Source of the DNA: Chloranthus sessilifolius | Lineage: Eukaryota > Streptophyta > Magnoliopsida > Chloranthales > Chloranthaceae | DNA length: 64,000 nt | Assembly: GCA_021018995.1 (NCBI GenBank) | Contig: CM037598.1 | Coordinates: 75,100,671 to 75,164,670 of the forward strand | Direction of reading: 5' to 3' | Shown here: positions 20,167-30,806 of the stretch, piece by piece | Position numbering within the stretch: position 1 is the first letter of the stretch | Layout: each line of letters begins with the position of its first letter | Notes under the pieces: model-generated | Seen by the model: only the letters and a program-made list of their open reading frames with translations | What the model was told of the DNA's origin: nothing | The model's database searches: none | Made by a program: the position numbers and the translations under genes

Positions 20167-23100
20167 GTACTTTAACTGTATATGTGAAGGGATGCTTTGT
20201 TGGATATGACGCGAGAGTGTTGATAGACCCAGGGTCTACCCACTCATTCGTCACTCCACGTTTTGCCAAGAGGATGAAGATTGTTCCAGAGGTATTGGAC
20301 TTCGTCCTATCTGTGTCTATTCCGACTGGAGAGTTAGTAGACACAGAGTTAGCTTGCAAATCCGTCATTGTAGCAGTTTGAGACCTAGAGGTGCATGAAT
20401 TGGAAGCAAAGTTGATACTGCTGGACATGCAAGGATTTGATGTGATCCTTGGCATGGACTGGTTGGCACAATACTATGCAACGGTCGATTGCAAGAACAA
20501 AGTCGTCATTTTCAGACCCAACACAAGAAGATCATTTCGGTTTCAAGGAGTGAGGTTGTCATCTATGCCACTGATCTCGTGATGAGGGCGAAAATGATCA
20601 AGGGTTGGCTTTCTTAAAGAGGACAAGGAAGAAAAGAATGTCATTTACGAGATAGCGGTTGTGAGACTTAATGACGTGTTTCCAGAAAAATTGTCTGGAT
20701 TACCTCCAGAGAGAGAAGTGGAATTCGCCATTGACTTAGCACCGGGAACGGAGCCTATTTCGAAAGCGCCATATAGAATGGCTCCTGCTGAGTTGAAGGA
20801 ATTGAAAGAGCAACTGCAAGAGCTCATGGACAAGGGGGTTTTCAGACCGAGTGTGTCTCCATGGGGAGCACCGGTCTTGTTTGTCAAGAAGAAAGATGGG
20901 TTAATGCGGCTATGCATTGACTATCGACAATTGAACAAACTCACTGTGAAGAACCGCTACCCTTTGCCTAGAATTGATGATTTGTTCGATCAACTGCAAG
21001 GAGCAAGGTATTTTTCCAAGATCGATCTGAGATCTGGATACCATCAGTTGCGAGTCAAGGCAGAGGACATTCAGAAGATAGCTTTCAGGACACGATATGG
21101 GCACTATGAATTCCTTGTGATGCCGTTTGGGTTGACGAATGCTCTGGCGTCGTTTATGGATCTGATGAATCGAGTGTTTAAACCACACTTGGACTCCTGC
21201 GTCGTAGTGTTCGTTGATGATATCTTGATATACTCCAAATCCAAGACAGAACACGAAGAACATTTACGGATTGCTCTACAGACGCTACGTGAACACCAAT
21301 TGTATGCCAAACTCAGCAAGTGTGAGTTTTGGTTGGAAGAGGTTAGCTTTTTGGGACATGTTGTCTCAAAGCACGGTGTCACGGTAGATCCAGCAAAGAT
21401 CGAAGCTGTGGTTAAATGGGAGCAACCAAAGATAGTGACCGATGTCCTAAGTTTTCTGGGCTTAGCAGGCTATTATCGATGTTTCGTCAAGGGGTTTTCA
21501 AAGATATCGGGACCTCTCACGAAGCTGACACGAAAGGATTCAAGATTTGAGTGGAGTGAGGCATGCGAGAAGAGTTTTCAAGAACTCAAAACGAGACTCA
21601 CTTTGGCTCCAGTGCTAGCGATTCCTTCAGGTAGTGGAGGATACGCAGTGTACAACTATGCGTCATACAATGGGTTAGGTTGTGTGCTCAACCAGCACAA
21701 GAAGGTGATAGCTTACGGATCAAGACAACTGAAAGAACACGAGAAAAATTACTCGACTCATGACTTAGAGCTAGCAGCAGTCATTTTTGCGCTGAAGATT
21801 TGGAGACATTACTTGTATGGTGAGACGTTTGAAATTTTTACCGATCATAAGAGCCTCAGATACTTGTTTACACAGAAAGAGCTCAACATAAGACAGCGCA
21901 GATGGATGGAGTTCCTCAAAGATTATGATTGTTCTATACAGTACCATCCAGGCAAGGCGAACATAGTAGCCGATGCCTTGAGTCGGAAGGGCTCAACTAA
22001 GTTAGCTTGTTTGTTTTGGGTATGCACCGGTGAAAATTATTGGAAGACCTGGCACTTTACGATGCGAACATTGAGTCAAAAGCTACAAGATCCTTTTTGG
22101 CTAACATATCAGTGAAGCCAGTAATATTTGAGCATATCCACGATCTACAGATGAAAGATCCGACATTAACAAAGATTCATCAAGACGTGATTGAGGGCAT
22201 CAGGCCGGACTTCTCAGTAAAAGAAGATGGTTCTTTATTGTTCAAGGGCCGTCTCTGCATTCCGGACAATGCCGATCTAAGACGAACGATTCTTGATGAA
22301 GCTCATAAGTTAAATTATGCTATCCACCCTGGTAGCACCAAAATGTACCAAGACTTGAAAACTATTGGTGGAGAGGTTTGAAGCAAGACGTGGCTGAATA
22401 CATGTCACGGTGTTTGACTTGTCAGCAGGTGAAGATTGATCATAGACATCCGGCTGGACTATTACAGCCTTTACCAATACCAGAATGGAAGTGGGAATCG
22501 ATCTCGATGGATTTCATTGTTGGATTGCCGCGTACTGCCAAGAGACACAATGCCATTTGGGTCATCGTAGATCGATTGACCAAATCAGCGCACTTTTTAC
22601 CGTATAATATGATGTATACGGCAGGAAGACTGGCAGACCTATACATGAAGGAGATTGTAAGACTACACGGAATTTCAAGCAGCATAGTTTCAGATAGTGA
22701 TCCACTTTATACGTCTAAGTTTTGGAAGAAATTTCAAGAAGGAATGGGAACACGACTAGATTTTAGTTTAGCTTTCCGTCCTCAAACTGATGGGCAGACC
22801 GAACGAGTGAACCAAGTGATAGAAGACATGCTCAGAGCGTGCATGGTGGATATGCAAGGATACTGAGATGAGTATCTACCGTTGATCGAATTCGCATACA
22901 ACAATAGTTTCCAAACGAGCATTAGCATGACACCATATGAAGCTCTGTATGGACGATGATGTAAATCACCCCTCAATTGGGAAGAAACAGGTGAAAAGTT
23001 CATTTTGAGACCATAACTGCTTGAAGATAACGCCACTGTAGTGCGTATAATCAGAGAGAGGCTGAAGTCAGCACAGAGTAGACAGAAAAGTTACGCCGAC

Positions 23101-23553
23101 ATCAAGCGGACTAGTGTCGATTATAAAATGGGTGAACACGTGTTTGTGAAAGTGTCGCCTATGAAAGGTGTAATGAGGTTTGGCAAGAGAGGGAAGTTAA
23201 GTCCTCGTTATGATGGACCATTTGAAATTTTGGGACGCGTAGGTGAAGTTGCATATCGCATTGGCTTACCACCGCTATTTGATCGGGTACATAACATTTT
23301 CCACATATCGATGCTCAGAAAGTATGTGAACGATCCATCTCATGTGTTAGGAAGTCAACCTATGGAGATGTGTGAGGACATGAGCATGATAGAGGAACCA
23401 GTGGAAATCTTGGATCGAAAGGAACAAGTATTGCGCACTAAAGTGATTCCCTTAGTGCTTGTTCAATGGAAAAATCATCCGAACGAAGAAGCTACATGGG
23501 AACGAGAGGCCGATGTGAAAGAACAATATCCAGCCTTGTTTCCAACGACTTGA
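20167..23553 (+). pseudogene. pol: Element A pol: PR-RT-RNaseH-INT-chromodomain, inactivated
   Basis: Protease motif [11 protein letters not shown] (~20217-20250). The reverse transcriptase frame is open 20661-22115 with [17 protein letters not shown] and the catalytic FVDD at 21210-21221. RNase H follows, but its first catalytic Asp codon is TAT (Tyr) at 21657-21659, where C has GAT. Integrase keeps the HHCC finger (HPGSTKM, then CLTCQQ) and the D-D-E core ([29 protein letters not shown]). The C-terminal chromodomain is VLVQWKNHPNEEATWE (~23455-23505). Lesions: TGA 20379-20381 (CGA in C); a rearranged stretch with stops near 20580-20610; a 1-base loss near 21990-22015; a small deletion near 22365; TGA 22864-22866; TGA 22957-22959; TAA 23014-23016. 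The chromodomain would steer integration to histone-marked heterochromatin. Confidence 0.92.
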
Positions 23554-23754
23554 GAATCCAATGTAAACTACAAACATGTTTGTCGAATCTCAACAATACT
23601 TGTAATTCAATGGAAGTTTTGATCAAAGTATGATAAAGGAACAAATTTTTATATACACATGACTTTGAGGATGTGTTTTGTGGAACTAAGGATCACTTGA
23701 TGTCATAGACTACAAGAGAAATTAAATAAACAAAGAACTTGAAAATCTACAGAA

Positions 23755-24480
23755 ATTGGGCAAAACCGATTAATCGAATTTCAAATCGATTAATCGATTT
23801 GGAATTTCGATTTTGTTCGATTAGTCGACTGGCATGTGCCAGTGACTGTAAACTTGAGTACGAGTTAGAAAACATACAGAATGAAATTTCAATTAATCGA
23901 TTTAGGTTTCGACTAATCGATTTAGGTTTTCGATTAATCGAACTGCATGTTCGATTAATCAAACAAACTGGGAATGTTAGAAGAATTACTAAATTTTTGA
24001 TTAATCGAGGAGATTTCAATTAATCAATTTGCGATTTCGATTAATCGAACCGGGAGTTCGATTAATCGAATAACTTAAGGGACTTATGAAAAATTGAAGT
24101 AAGAGAAACGATTTCGATTAATCGATGTGAAATTCGATTAATCGATTTGAGATTTCGATTAATCGAACCAAAGTTCGACTAATCGAATAACTTAAGGAAT
24201 CCTGAAAATTTTGGAAAGGACTGCACGATATCGATTAATCAAAGTGAATTTCGATTAATCGATTTTGAAATTTCGATTAATCAAAATGGATTTTGATTAA
24301 TCGACTGGCTCGCACCAGTGAGCTCTAAAACTTAAATTTTTAAACGGATACGATTTCGATTAATCGATTTTGACTTTCGACTAATCAATTTTGGAAATCG
24401 ATTAATCGATTTTGCGCGGCTTAACCTAGTTTTGAATCTCGATTTATCAACTTTTGATCTCGATTAATTGAGCCGGGGCC
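23755..24480. repeat. TCGATTAATCGA array between pol and aORF (element A)
   Basis: The same 12-bp palindrome and variants as in the LTR, at similar short spacing, fill this spacer. They are interrupted by 'ctggcatgtgccagt' and 'ctggctcgcaccagtg' motifs, themselves small inverted repeats that also occur in the LTR arrays. It ends at the TATA box of the aORF. Frames such as 23739-24023 and 23747-24019 (minus) merely read through the repeat (INRF.., RLIDL..). Confidence 0.9.
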
Positions 24481-24719
24481 TATATATATATAATTGGGGA
24501 TTTCACTCCCCATTTGAAATCATTTGAGCTTTTCGGATTTTGGGCGTTTCTTCTTCTCCTTCTTCTCCAACCATCCGACGCCCTAGGGTTGCACATTCGT
24601 TGGTGTTTCGGATCGAATTCACATGCTAGCACATCCAAAACCCACGGTAAACCCTAAAAATTTGCTTTTTCTTTCAATTTGAGCTAGACAAAACCCTAGA
24701 TTTTGCCATTTTACCAAAA
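24481..24719 (+). promoter_or_regulatory. Putative independent promoter and leader of the aORF
   Basis: TATATATATATAATTGG at 24481 is followed by a pyrimidine-rich stretch (ttcttcttctccttcttctc) and 'taaaccctaa' motifs near 24646 and 24690, resembling the plant telo-box of 5' leaders. The ATG is at 24720. B (minus, about 38040-37818) and C (about 53453-53668) keep the same TATA, CT-rich and AAACCCTAA order. This suggests a separate transcription unit rather than read-through from the LTR. The TATA is part of a short TA repeat, so the call is tentative. Confidence 0.5.
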
Positions 24720-26215
24720 ATGCCACCTAAAACCCGGTTGTCTTCGAAGAAGGCAACCTCTAAGCTTCTGGTTCAGCGTAAGAACGCCGCACCACCACCA
24801 CCTACCCCATCACCTGTGAGGACCCCGTCACCATCGACATCGAACACCACGTCCGGGTCGACAAGCGCGTCTTCGCGCGGGTCTTCACGCGAGTCTACCC
24901 CTATGCCGCCACCACCCACTAACGTGGTACAACCCAATGAGTGGTGGGCCGCAAAGACCTTTAAGGTTGAGTACCTCATTGACCCTACCCTTTTCACAAA
25001 TCTCGATGTACCAGGCGAGATCCAATGGGCTCGCAACTATCTTAAGAATGCCGGTCTTGGCAACCTTCTCAAACCAATCCGGGGTTCCTACTACCCTAGA
25101 TTGGTGAGGTTGTTTTACCAAGGGCTTGTGGACGGCCCTACCGACGACGTGATCAAGACCACCATAGAGGGTCGAGAATACATGATCACCCGTCGCCATA
25201 TACACGAGGTGCTCGAGTGCTACCTCGATTTCACCCTTGAGACCACCCTCTTCCCACCCTTTGAGGAGGACCCTCGGTTTGAAGATATCATGACCCGTAT
25301 GACCAACGGGAAGAAGGGGTCGGGATCCTCCATCAAGAGGGTCGACCTTCCCCACTACATGTGGATGCTTGATTCCATAATCAAGTGTAACCTCTACCCA
25401 CTACGGCACAACACCGAGCGGATAGATATGGTGCAACAGGCACTGTATGCGGCCTTTTGTGGCCGGTGGTTCGACGCCACCATGCTCATCCTCGAGGGGA
25501 TGAGATATATTAAGGGAAAGTTAATGAAGGGCAACTTAAGGCCCAAGGAGAAGATGCTCTATGCTCGCCTCATCTCGAGCATGTTGGAGTGCTACTCCGA
25601 CGATCCCTCCTACACTATCTCGCCTCACGAGGTGAGGGCTACGGACCGCGTGAAGACATTTTCAAAGTCTTCATGGACCCGTAGCTACAACTTGCTGAAG
25701 CGGACTCTACCGGCTTCGGCTCCAGCAGTAGCAGCAGCAGTAGCACCACCACCACCCCCACCACCACATCAGGACCCACCCGTGGGTGGGGCACACCCGA
25801 CCGAGCCATCAGTGGAGAGGGCTACCTCTCATACCACAGCCTCACCGACACCGCCAGCTCACTCTGCGCCCGCTACACCCACATCATCATACCGCCGGCA
25901 GCTCCATCCAGTCCTACCATCGAGGAGGTGTTGGCTTGCATGGAGGCCAACAACGAGCGGATGAACCAGAGGATGGACATCCTTATGTTCCATACCCTCC
26001 GCTATATCTACCCGTCGGACTACCAGCGCTACCTCGCTCAGGAGGAGGAGTGGACTGTAGGACAGACCGCCTTCCACAGAGGTCCCGTCTTCCATCCCAC
26101 CACCGCCACTACCGGCGCTGCTCCTTCCACATCTACATCAGCTCCGCCGATCGAGACGCCACACTTACAACAGCCGCCGTTTCCTCCGACCACCCAAACA
26201 GACTTCACCACATGA
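24720..26215 (+). CDS. Additional ORF (aORF) of element A, plant-transposon-type domain protein, one frameshift
   Basis: Sense-oriented, downstream of pol, about 500 codons. Residues 1-80 are S/P/T-rich (KKATSKLL, repeated PPPPTP). From ~90 to ~330 there is a compact domain: NEWWAAKTF, WARNYLKNAGL, YYPRLVRLFYQG, ITRRHIHEVLECYLDF, YMWMLDSIIKCNLYP, GRWFDATMLILEGMRYIKG, RPKEKMLYARLISSML. From memory its pattern recalls PF20167, found in several plant retroelements. A proline-rich linker follows (~350-400), then ARMEANNERMN.RMD-type helix (ACMEANNERMNQRMD here) and a P/T-rich tail. The first frame runs to 25964. Comparison with B places a frameshift near 25895-25920, after which 25928-26215 continues in another frame to TGA. 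No signal peptide or transmembrane segment, so not envelope-like. Role unknown. Confidence 0.75.
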
Positions 26216-26538
26216 TCACTGACTCAGCTGAGACCATGACCCCCAATACCGTCGGCTCGGATGGTGCTCGTGCTCTCATTTTTGAGTTCTATTGGATGCA
26301 TGTATATAGTGTACGCCAACTTATTTGGCGCATTGTAAAAAAAAAAAATTTCAGAAATTAATAGAAATAAAAAATTTTGGTGTAAAATTTTCATTATCGC
26401 AACCTTTATATTCTATGCTTGTCTTTTTCTCATTGCCGTAGTACATCTGAGTCTACTGGGCCACCTCACCTGCGAGTGTGGGGGGGGGGGACCCAGACCT
26501 ACGCACCTTTGGGTTATTTTTGAGGACAAAAATTCCCA
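26216..26538 (+). other. Element A 3' untranslated stretch before the polypurine tract
   Basis: Contains an A-run near 26337, a G-run of about 11 near 26478 and the phrase 'gaggacaaaaattcccaagg' leading into the PPT. The same layout lies in C (55123-55565) and inverted in B (36024-36294). Confidence 0.6.
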
Positions 26539-26550
26539 AGGTGGGGAGGA
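26539..26550 (+). other. Element A polypurine tract
   Basis: AGGTGGGGAGGA directly abuts the 3' LTR start TGTAATATCC. It is identical in B (inverted) and C. Confidence 0.85.
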
Positions 26551-29035
26551 TGTAATATCCCAAAAAATCATGTTGAACAGTGACCTCAGGATCCGTGCCC
26601 GATTGGTCACGGGTTTGACCAATTAGGAGTTCAATAGTAAGCATAGAGTGTGATGAACGGATGAGATGCGATAAATTGATGAACTGTGTGGTGTGTGATG
26701 TAAATGTGAAGTCGCATACACCTATCGTAGTGCATGTGCTCAACACACAAGTGAGAGGAGAGATAAAAGGGTTTAATAACCCTAAATTGTATGTTTGGGT
26801 TGTTGGGAGAGAAGTAAAGAAGAGAGAGAGAGGAGTAAAGAAGGTTGAGAAAGGAGTGATTGTGAGTGACTGAAAGGGGGATTCAAGCATTAAAGAGGTC
26901 GATTCAACGCGAGGAATCCGTTCAAGCCAAAGCTGGAACCCTAGCCTTTCCAACCACTTGATTTAAATCAATTTGAAATTAATTGAAGGTAAAATTATTG
27001 TAGATTAAATGCATAGATTGAAGAGTTAGATTGTAGTTAGAAATGGGTGAAAATATAGGATAAAGGCTTAGAAAAATGAAGGAAAAAGAAAGGGAAAAAG
27101 ATTGGGAAGAACAACCAAAAGGGGGCTGAATCTGGCCATTTCGATTAATCGAAATTGAGTTTCGATTAATCGATTTTGGCCAAGAAGTTGAAAACTCAGA
27201 GGACTCCGATCTCGATTAATCGACTTTGAATTTTGATTAATCGAATTGGGTATCGATTAATCGACTGGGAACCTACAGTGAACTCCAGTGGAGAAAAGAA
27301 AAGAGCTTGGAGAAATCGACTAATCGAAATGAGAGTTCGATTAATCGATTTAGAATTTTGATTAATCGATTTGGGATCGATTAATCGATTTTGGAAACTC
27401 GATTACTCGAATTGAGAATCGACTGGATAGAATAGAGAAATTCGACTAATCGAATGAGAATCTCGATTAATCGATTTGAGAATCGATTAATCAATATTGA
27501 ATTTTGATTAATCGATTAATCAATTTTGGAGTTCGATTAATCGACTGTGCCAGTTTATGTTGACTTTGGAGTTTGACTTTAAGATTCTTGGAGGGTCTTG
27601 GACCTTCTTTATTACATATTTAGTGATGTGTTTCACATGTTATGTGGTACCATAGGTGGTACGTGTGAGCTTGGACACAAGGAGCCACGTGGGACCTTGA
27701 TGCATGATCAAACAGAGACTTGAGGTAGGGAACACCTTGAACATGTACTTTATTTTACAAGAGCATGTATGTAGTGATATAGAATTCAATTCAAAATATT
27801 TTATTGCTTAAGAGTTTGTGAAAAGTGTGTGTGTGTGACATCAATAAGAGTAATTATAATGAGCCATCCCCAGGGGATGAGGAAGTAAAGAGATAAGAGC
27901 ATCAGGTGTGATGCAAGTGAATGGATACATCCCAGGGATGTATCCAAGATTGAATCATGTTTGATAGGGCCTAACTGATATAAGATAGCACACTTACACG
28001 GTGAATAACTATATGTAAACCACCTGATACTTTTGTTATTTGAGGTTTGATAGGGTACCCCATCGACGTGACGGGATATCCACGACTGACACGGCAGGAT
28101 ATCCGTGACCGATACGGCGGCGAAACCGTAGGCCAATGCGGAGGCTTATCCGTAAACAGTAAGCATACCCCAGGGGTGTTGAGTTGAGACAAGTGAAACC
28201 CCGCCACCAATCCCCAGGGGAAAGGGGCTTGGGTACTATTTTTATTCCCAGGGAATACTTTTAAAACTGTCTATATAGATGACGATGATGGGTATCTCAT
28301 CGGGGCTCGATGCTATATTGCTCGGGGATTACTTAAGTTGAAAGTTTAAGTTTTCTTTAGGCCTTTTCAGCATCATTCATGAATAAATAAAAGACATAAG
28401 TAAACTACCAGTAAGAATGTGATTCTTTTCAACTATTTTTCATGAGTAACTGCATAGACACATCATGCATGGCATATCATGGAATATATGTGATTGGTAA
28501 TTTATATGTTCAACTGTGTTCTGTTCCCTATTGAGCTAGGATGTAGCTCACCCTTTAGACTATACGTCGCAGGTCCACTACTAGCAGCTGCCGAGGCTTC
28601 AGGAGACGCTGACCCCGGTGAGTCGGACCTTGCACCTGGAGACGAGTTGGAGCCACCTCCTGAGGACTTCTTCTAGAGGACTCCATTGTACAGCTTTGAG
28701 AGTTTTGAGAGATTTTTGTACGGCTTGGTATGTCAAGCCTTGTTTTGATTAAATAATATATATGTATAGATTTGGGATAATTCTTTTGGGCGAACCATCT
28801 GTGATGATTAGCTATCATCGATGGTTCGGATCGGTTCTCCGTTCATGTAGAGGCATGAGGGTAGAACTGTATTTTGAGAAATGCTTATATAGTGATTTAA
28901 TTCCGCAGCTTCATTTACTATTTCAATTCAATTCATTGCTTGATATACCAATGTTCCATGCATAGCTAAGGTGCACGGTCAAGATGATCGTGCTGATGGC
29001 ACGGGTTTCGGGGTGCCGAAATCCGGGCTGTCACA
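26551..29035 (+). repeat. Element A 3' LTR
   Basis: 2,485 bp, TGTAATATCC to CTGTCACA, followed by AAATG. Its palindrome array (27138-27545) is shorter than that of the 5' LTR, which accounts for most of the length difference. The hairpins, both TATA candidates and the 36-codon frame (28569-28676) are retained. Confidence 0.93.
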
Positions 29036-29169
29036 AAATGGGTTGTATTATAATACCTACACTAACTTAACAAAAAGAGAAATAGTTTACATACTATACA
29101 ATTGGTGCCACGGATGAGTCGGTAGCTCAACAATCCAAGAAGTTTTTATTTTTAATTTTGGAGAGACGA

Positions 29170-30507
29170 TGTCTCCTCCAGGAATACTTGTTCTCTAGGA
29201 TTATTTACTGGCTGCATAGGCAATTGACCACTTTCTCTTCTTGCCACTTGAAAAGATAGCTGGCCTATCTGGCTTTCCAACTTTGTTATAGACAGTGTGT
29301 GTCAATTAAGTACTTGGGAGAACTGAGCTAGCTGGTGTAAGTTCTTTGAATGCTGATGCGATTATTGCTATAAATCTCGAAGGATCTGAACAACCGTAAC
29401 ATCAGGTGCATTGCTCTGTGGTCCATATTGGGGTTGCACGGCCGGTAATTGAGGTTTTCGTTGAAAAATTTGAGTCTGGGGAAATCTGGGCTACACAACT
29501 GTTGGTGCTAGCTGCGCTCCTCTCGTGGAACCATAATTAAATCTAGGATGGTTCCTCCACGACGGGCTATAGGTGTTCCCATAATCCCCCCTCTGAAAAA
29601 TCATTACTTGTTTATTTTCCATTACCTCCTGGTATGGTGACACAGCTAGATTTTCAGTAAAATTATAAGTTTGACTATTAGAGTAGCCTTCTATAGAGTT
29701 GTCCGGAGTGCTAGATTTGGTTGTCATTAATGTCGCGATTTACTGTTTCAGAGCTAAAATTTATGCACTCATATCCTCCTCCTTCTTTACTTTATCTTTG
29801 GGGATATCGTAAAGTCCACCCCTCGTGAGCGGGGTGTGGCGAGTAGCATTAGAATCAGATCTAAGTAGAGCCTATTTTTGTTTTGAATTGTTGGCCATTT
29901 TTTTGAATAAATTTCAGGACTGCTGGCCGTTCTGAGACATAAAGTCTCTTCCACTTACGACATCGACTGTAGACTGGTTGGTCTCAGTCAAACCTTGATA
30001 GAAACTTTGTGTTATCGACCAATTTGGTATCTCGTGATGAGGACACCTCCGTAATAGATCCTTTATCCGTCCCCAACTCTTGTGAAATAATTCTCCTGGC
30101 TTTTGCCTGAAGTCTTGAATTGCCTGGTGAATTTGATTAGTTTTACCAATTGGAAAGTACTCGCCCAAGAACTTGGACTGAAATTCCTCCTAGGTGGTAC
30201 TACTTCTGGCAGGTAACGAAATTAACCATGCCTTCGCCCTGTCCTTGAGAGAGAAAGGAAACAAATGTAGTTTTATGGACTCTTTATTGGCAGTCGATGT
30301 TTGTAACACTATGCAAAGTTCTATGAAGTCCCTTAGATGTTGATAGGGATTTTCTCGATCAAGCCCATAAAAGGTCGGTACAGATTGAAGTGTATGGAGC
30401 TTGATTTCATAATTTTGACCCGCAGGCACCTCTAGTGGAACTATAAAAGAGGGCTCGGTCAATGCTATGGGGCTGAAATGTTCCTAGATGGACAAATCGT
30501 CAGTCAT
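29170..30507 (-). pseudogene. gag: Element D gag, Athila/Tat-like, one frame closed by nonsense codons
   Basis: Read from 30507 leftward, all recognisable pieces lie in one frame, so no frameshift is needed. Landmarks: VPTFYGLDRENPYQHLRDF (~residue 50), LHLFPFSLKDRAKAWLISLP (~80), FLGEYFPIGKTNQIHQAI (~115), GELFHKSWGRIKDLLRRCP (~140). Further on are the C-terminal NTYSPSWRNHPRFNYGS (~29545-29595) and LESQIGQLSFQVARRE (~29235-29282). The order and wording match Gag of Athila/Tat/Ogre-like gypsy elements. Stops include TAG at 30484-30486 and at 30190-30192 (a Trp position in the family), and one at 29914-29916. No zinc knuckle is visible. Element A inserted about 130 bases beyond its end, and no protease motif follows. 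Confidence 0.8.
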
Positions 30508-30806
30508 TATTAAGGATTCTCTTGTAAAAATTCGGCTTACTGCCAAATTTTGTCGGAGAGTCCTTTCAATTTCTGAATCATACTTGAAGAAATCTAGACT
30601 TTGAGATCGGGATGAAGAAAAGAAAACTCTATTTTTAATAATTTTAAATTTATTAAATTTTTATTCTAGAAGGCAGGGAGAGAGAACAAATCTAAGCCTC
30701 GAGCTTCGCTGATCAAGGGAAGTTGAGACTTTGAGTCGTCGCACTGAATAAATCCGCGAAAGATTAAGAAGTGATTTAAAGAAGGTTAAAAATATTAAGA
30801 AGGGAT
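30508..30806 (-). other. Element D 5' leader; primer site not found
   Basis: Lies between the homologous part of D's right LTR and gag. I could not find a recognisable primer-binding site. The 164 bases that end the left LTR have no match here, so the LTR end and primer site were probably deleted from this copy. Confidence 0.5.

Larger units (their letters stand above)
15993..29035 (+). mobile_element. Element A: Tekay/Del-like Ty3/gypsy chromovirus with aORF, complete but inactivated
   Basis: The element is bounded by TGTAATATCC and CTGTCACA and flanked by AAATG on both sides (15988-15992, 29036-29040). Order: LTR, Met-tRNA primer site, gag, putative intron, PR-RT-RH-INT-chromodomain, palindrome-rich spacer, aORF, polypurine tract, LTR. 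The lineage is inferred from domain order, the initiator-Met primer site and the C-terminal chromodomain. Total length is 13,043 bp, unusually long for this clade because of the extra spacer and ORF. It interrupts D just downstream of D's gag. The lesions in gag, PR, RNase H and INT mean it cannot encode a full functional set. Confidence 0.92.

Noticed and set aside
19990..20170. Programmed -1 or +1 frameshift between gag and pol
   Set aside because: The frames do not overlap: gag stops at 20019 and the PR homology begins at 20167. No slippery site is apparent, while splice signals restore the frame exactly.
20910..21382. Antisense frames opposite RT (e.g. 117 and 92 residues)
   Set aside because: Shadows of a conserved coding strand; the same shadows appear in B and C.
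23739..24023. 90-94-residue frames on both strands
   Set aside because: They read through the TCGATTAATCGA repeat (INRF/RLID repeats in every frame) and are not conserved proteins.
24640..24700. AAACCCTAA motifs as interstitial telomere repeat
   Set aside because: Isolated single copies of a telo-box type motif, not tandem TTTAGGG arrays.
24720..26215. Envelope-like ORF3
   Set aside because: Position fits, but no signal peptide, transmembrane helix or glycosylation-rich ectodomain is visible; the core looks like a soluble domain.
29100..29125. 'attggtgccacgg' as a primer-binding site for element D
   Set aside because: On the wrong strand and inside the gag-aORF region, far from D's 5' LTR.
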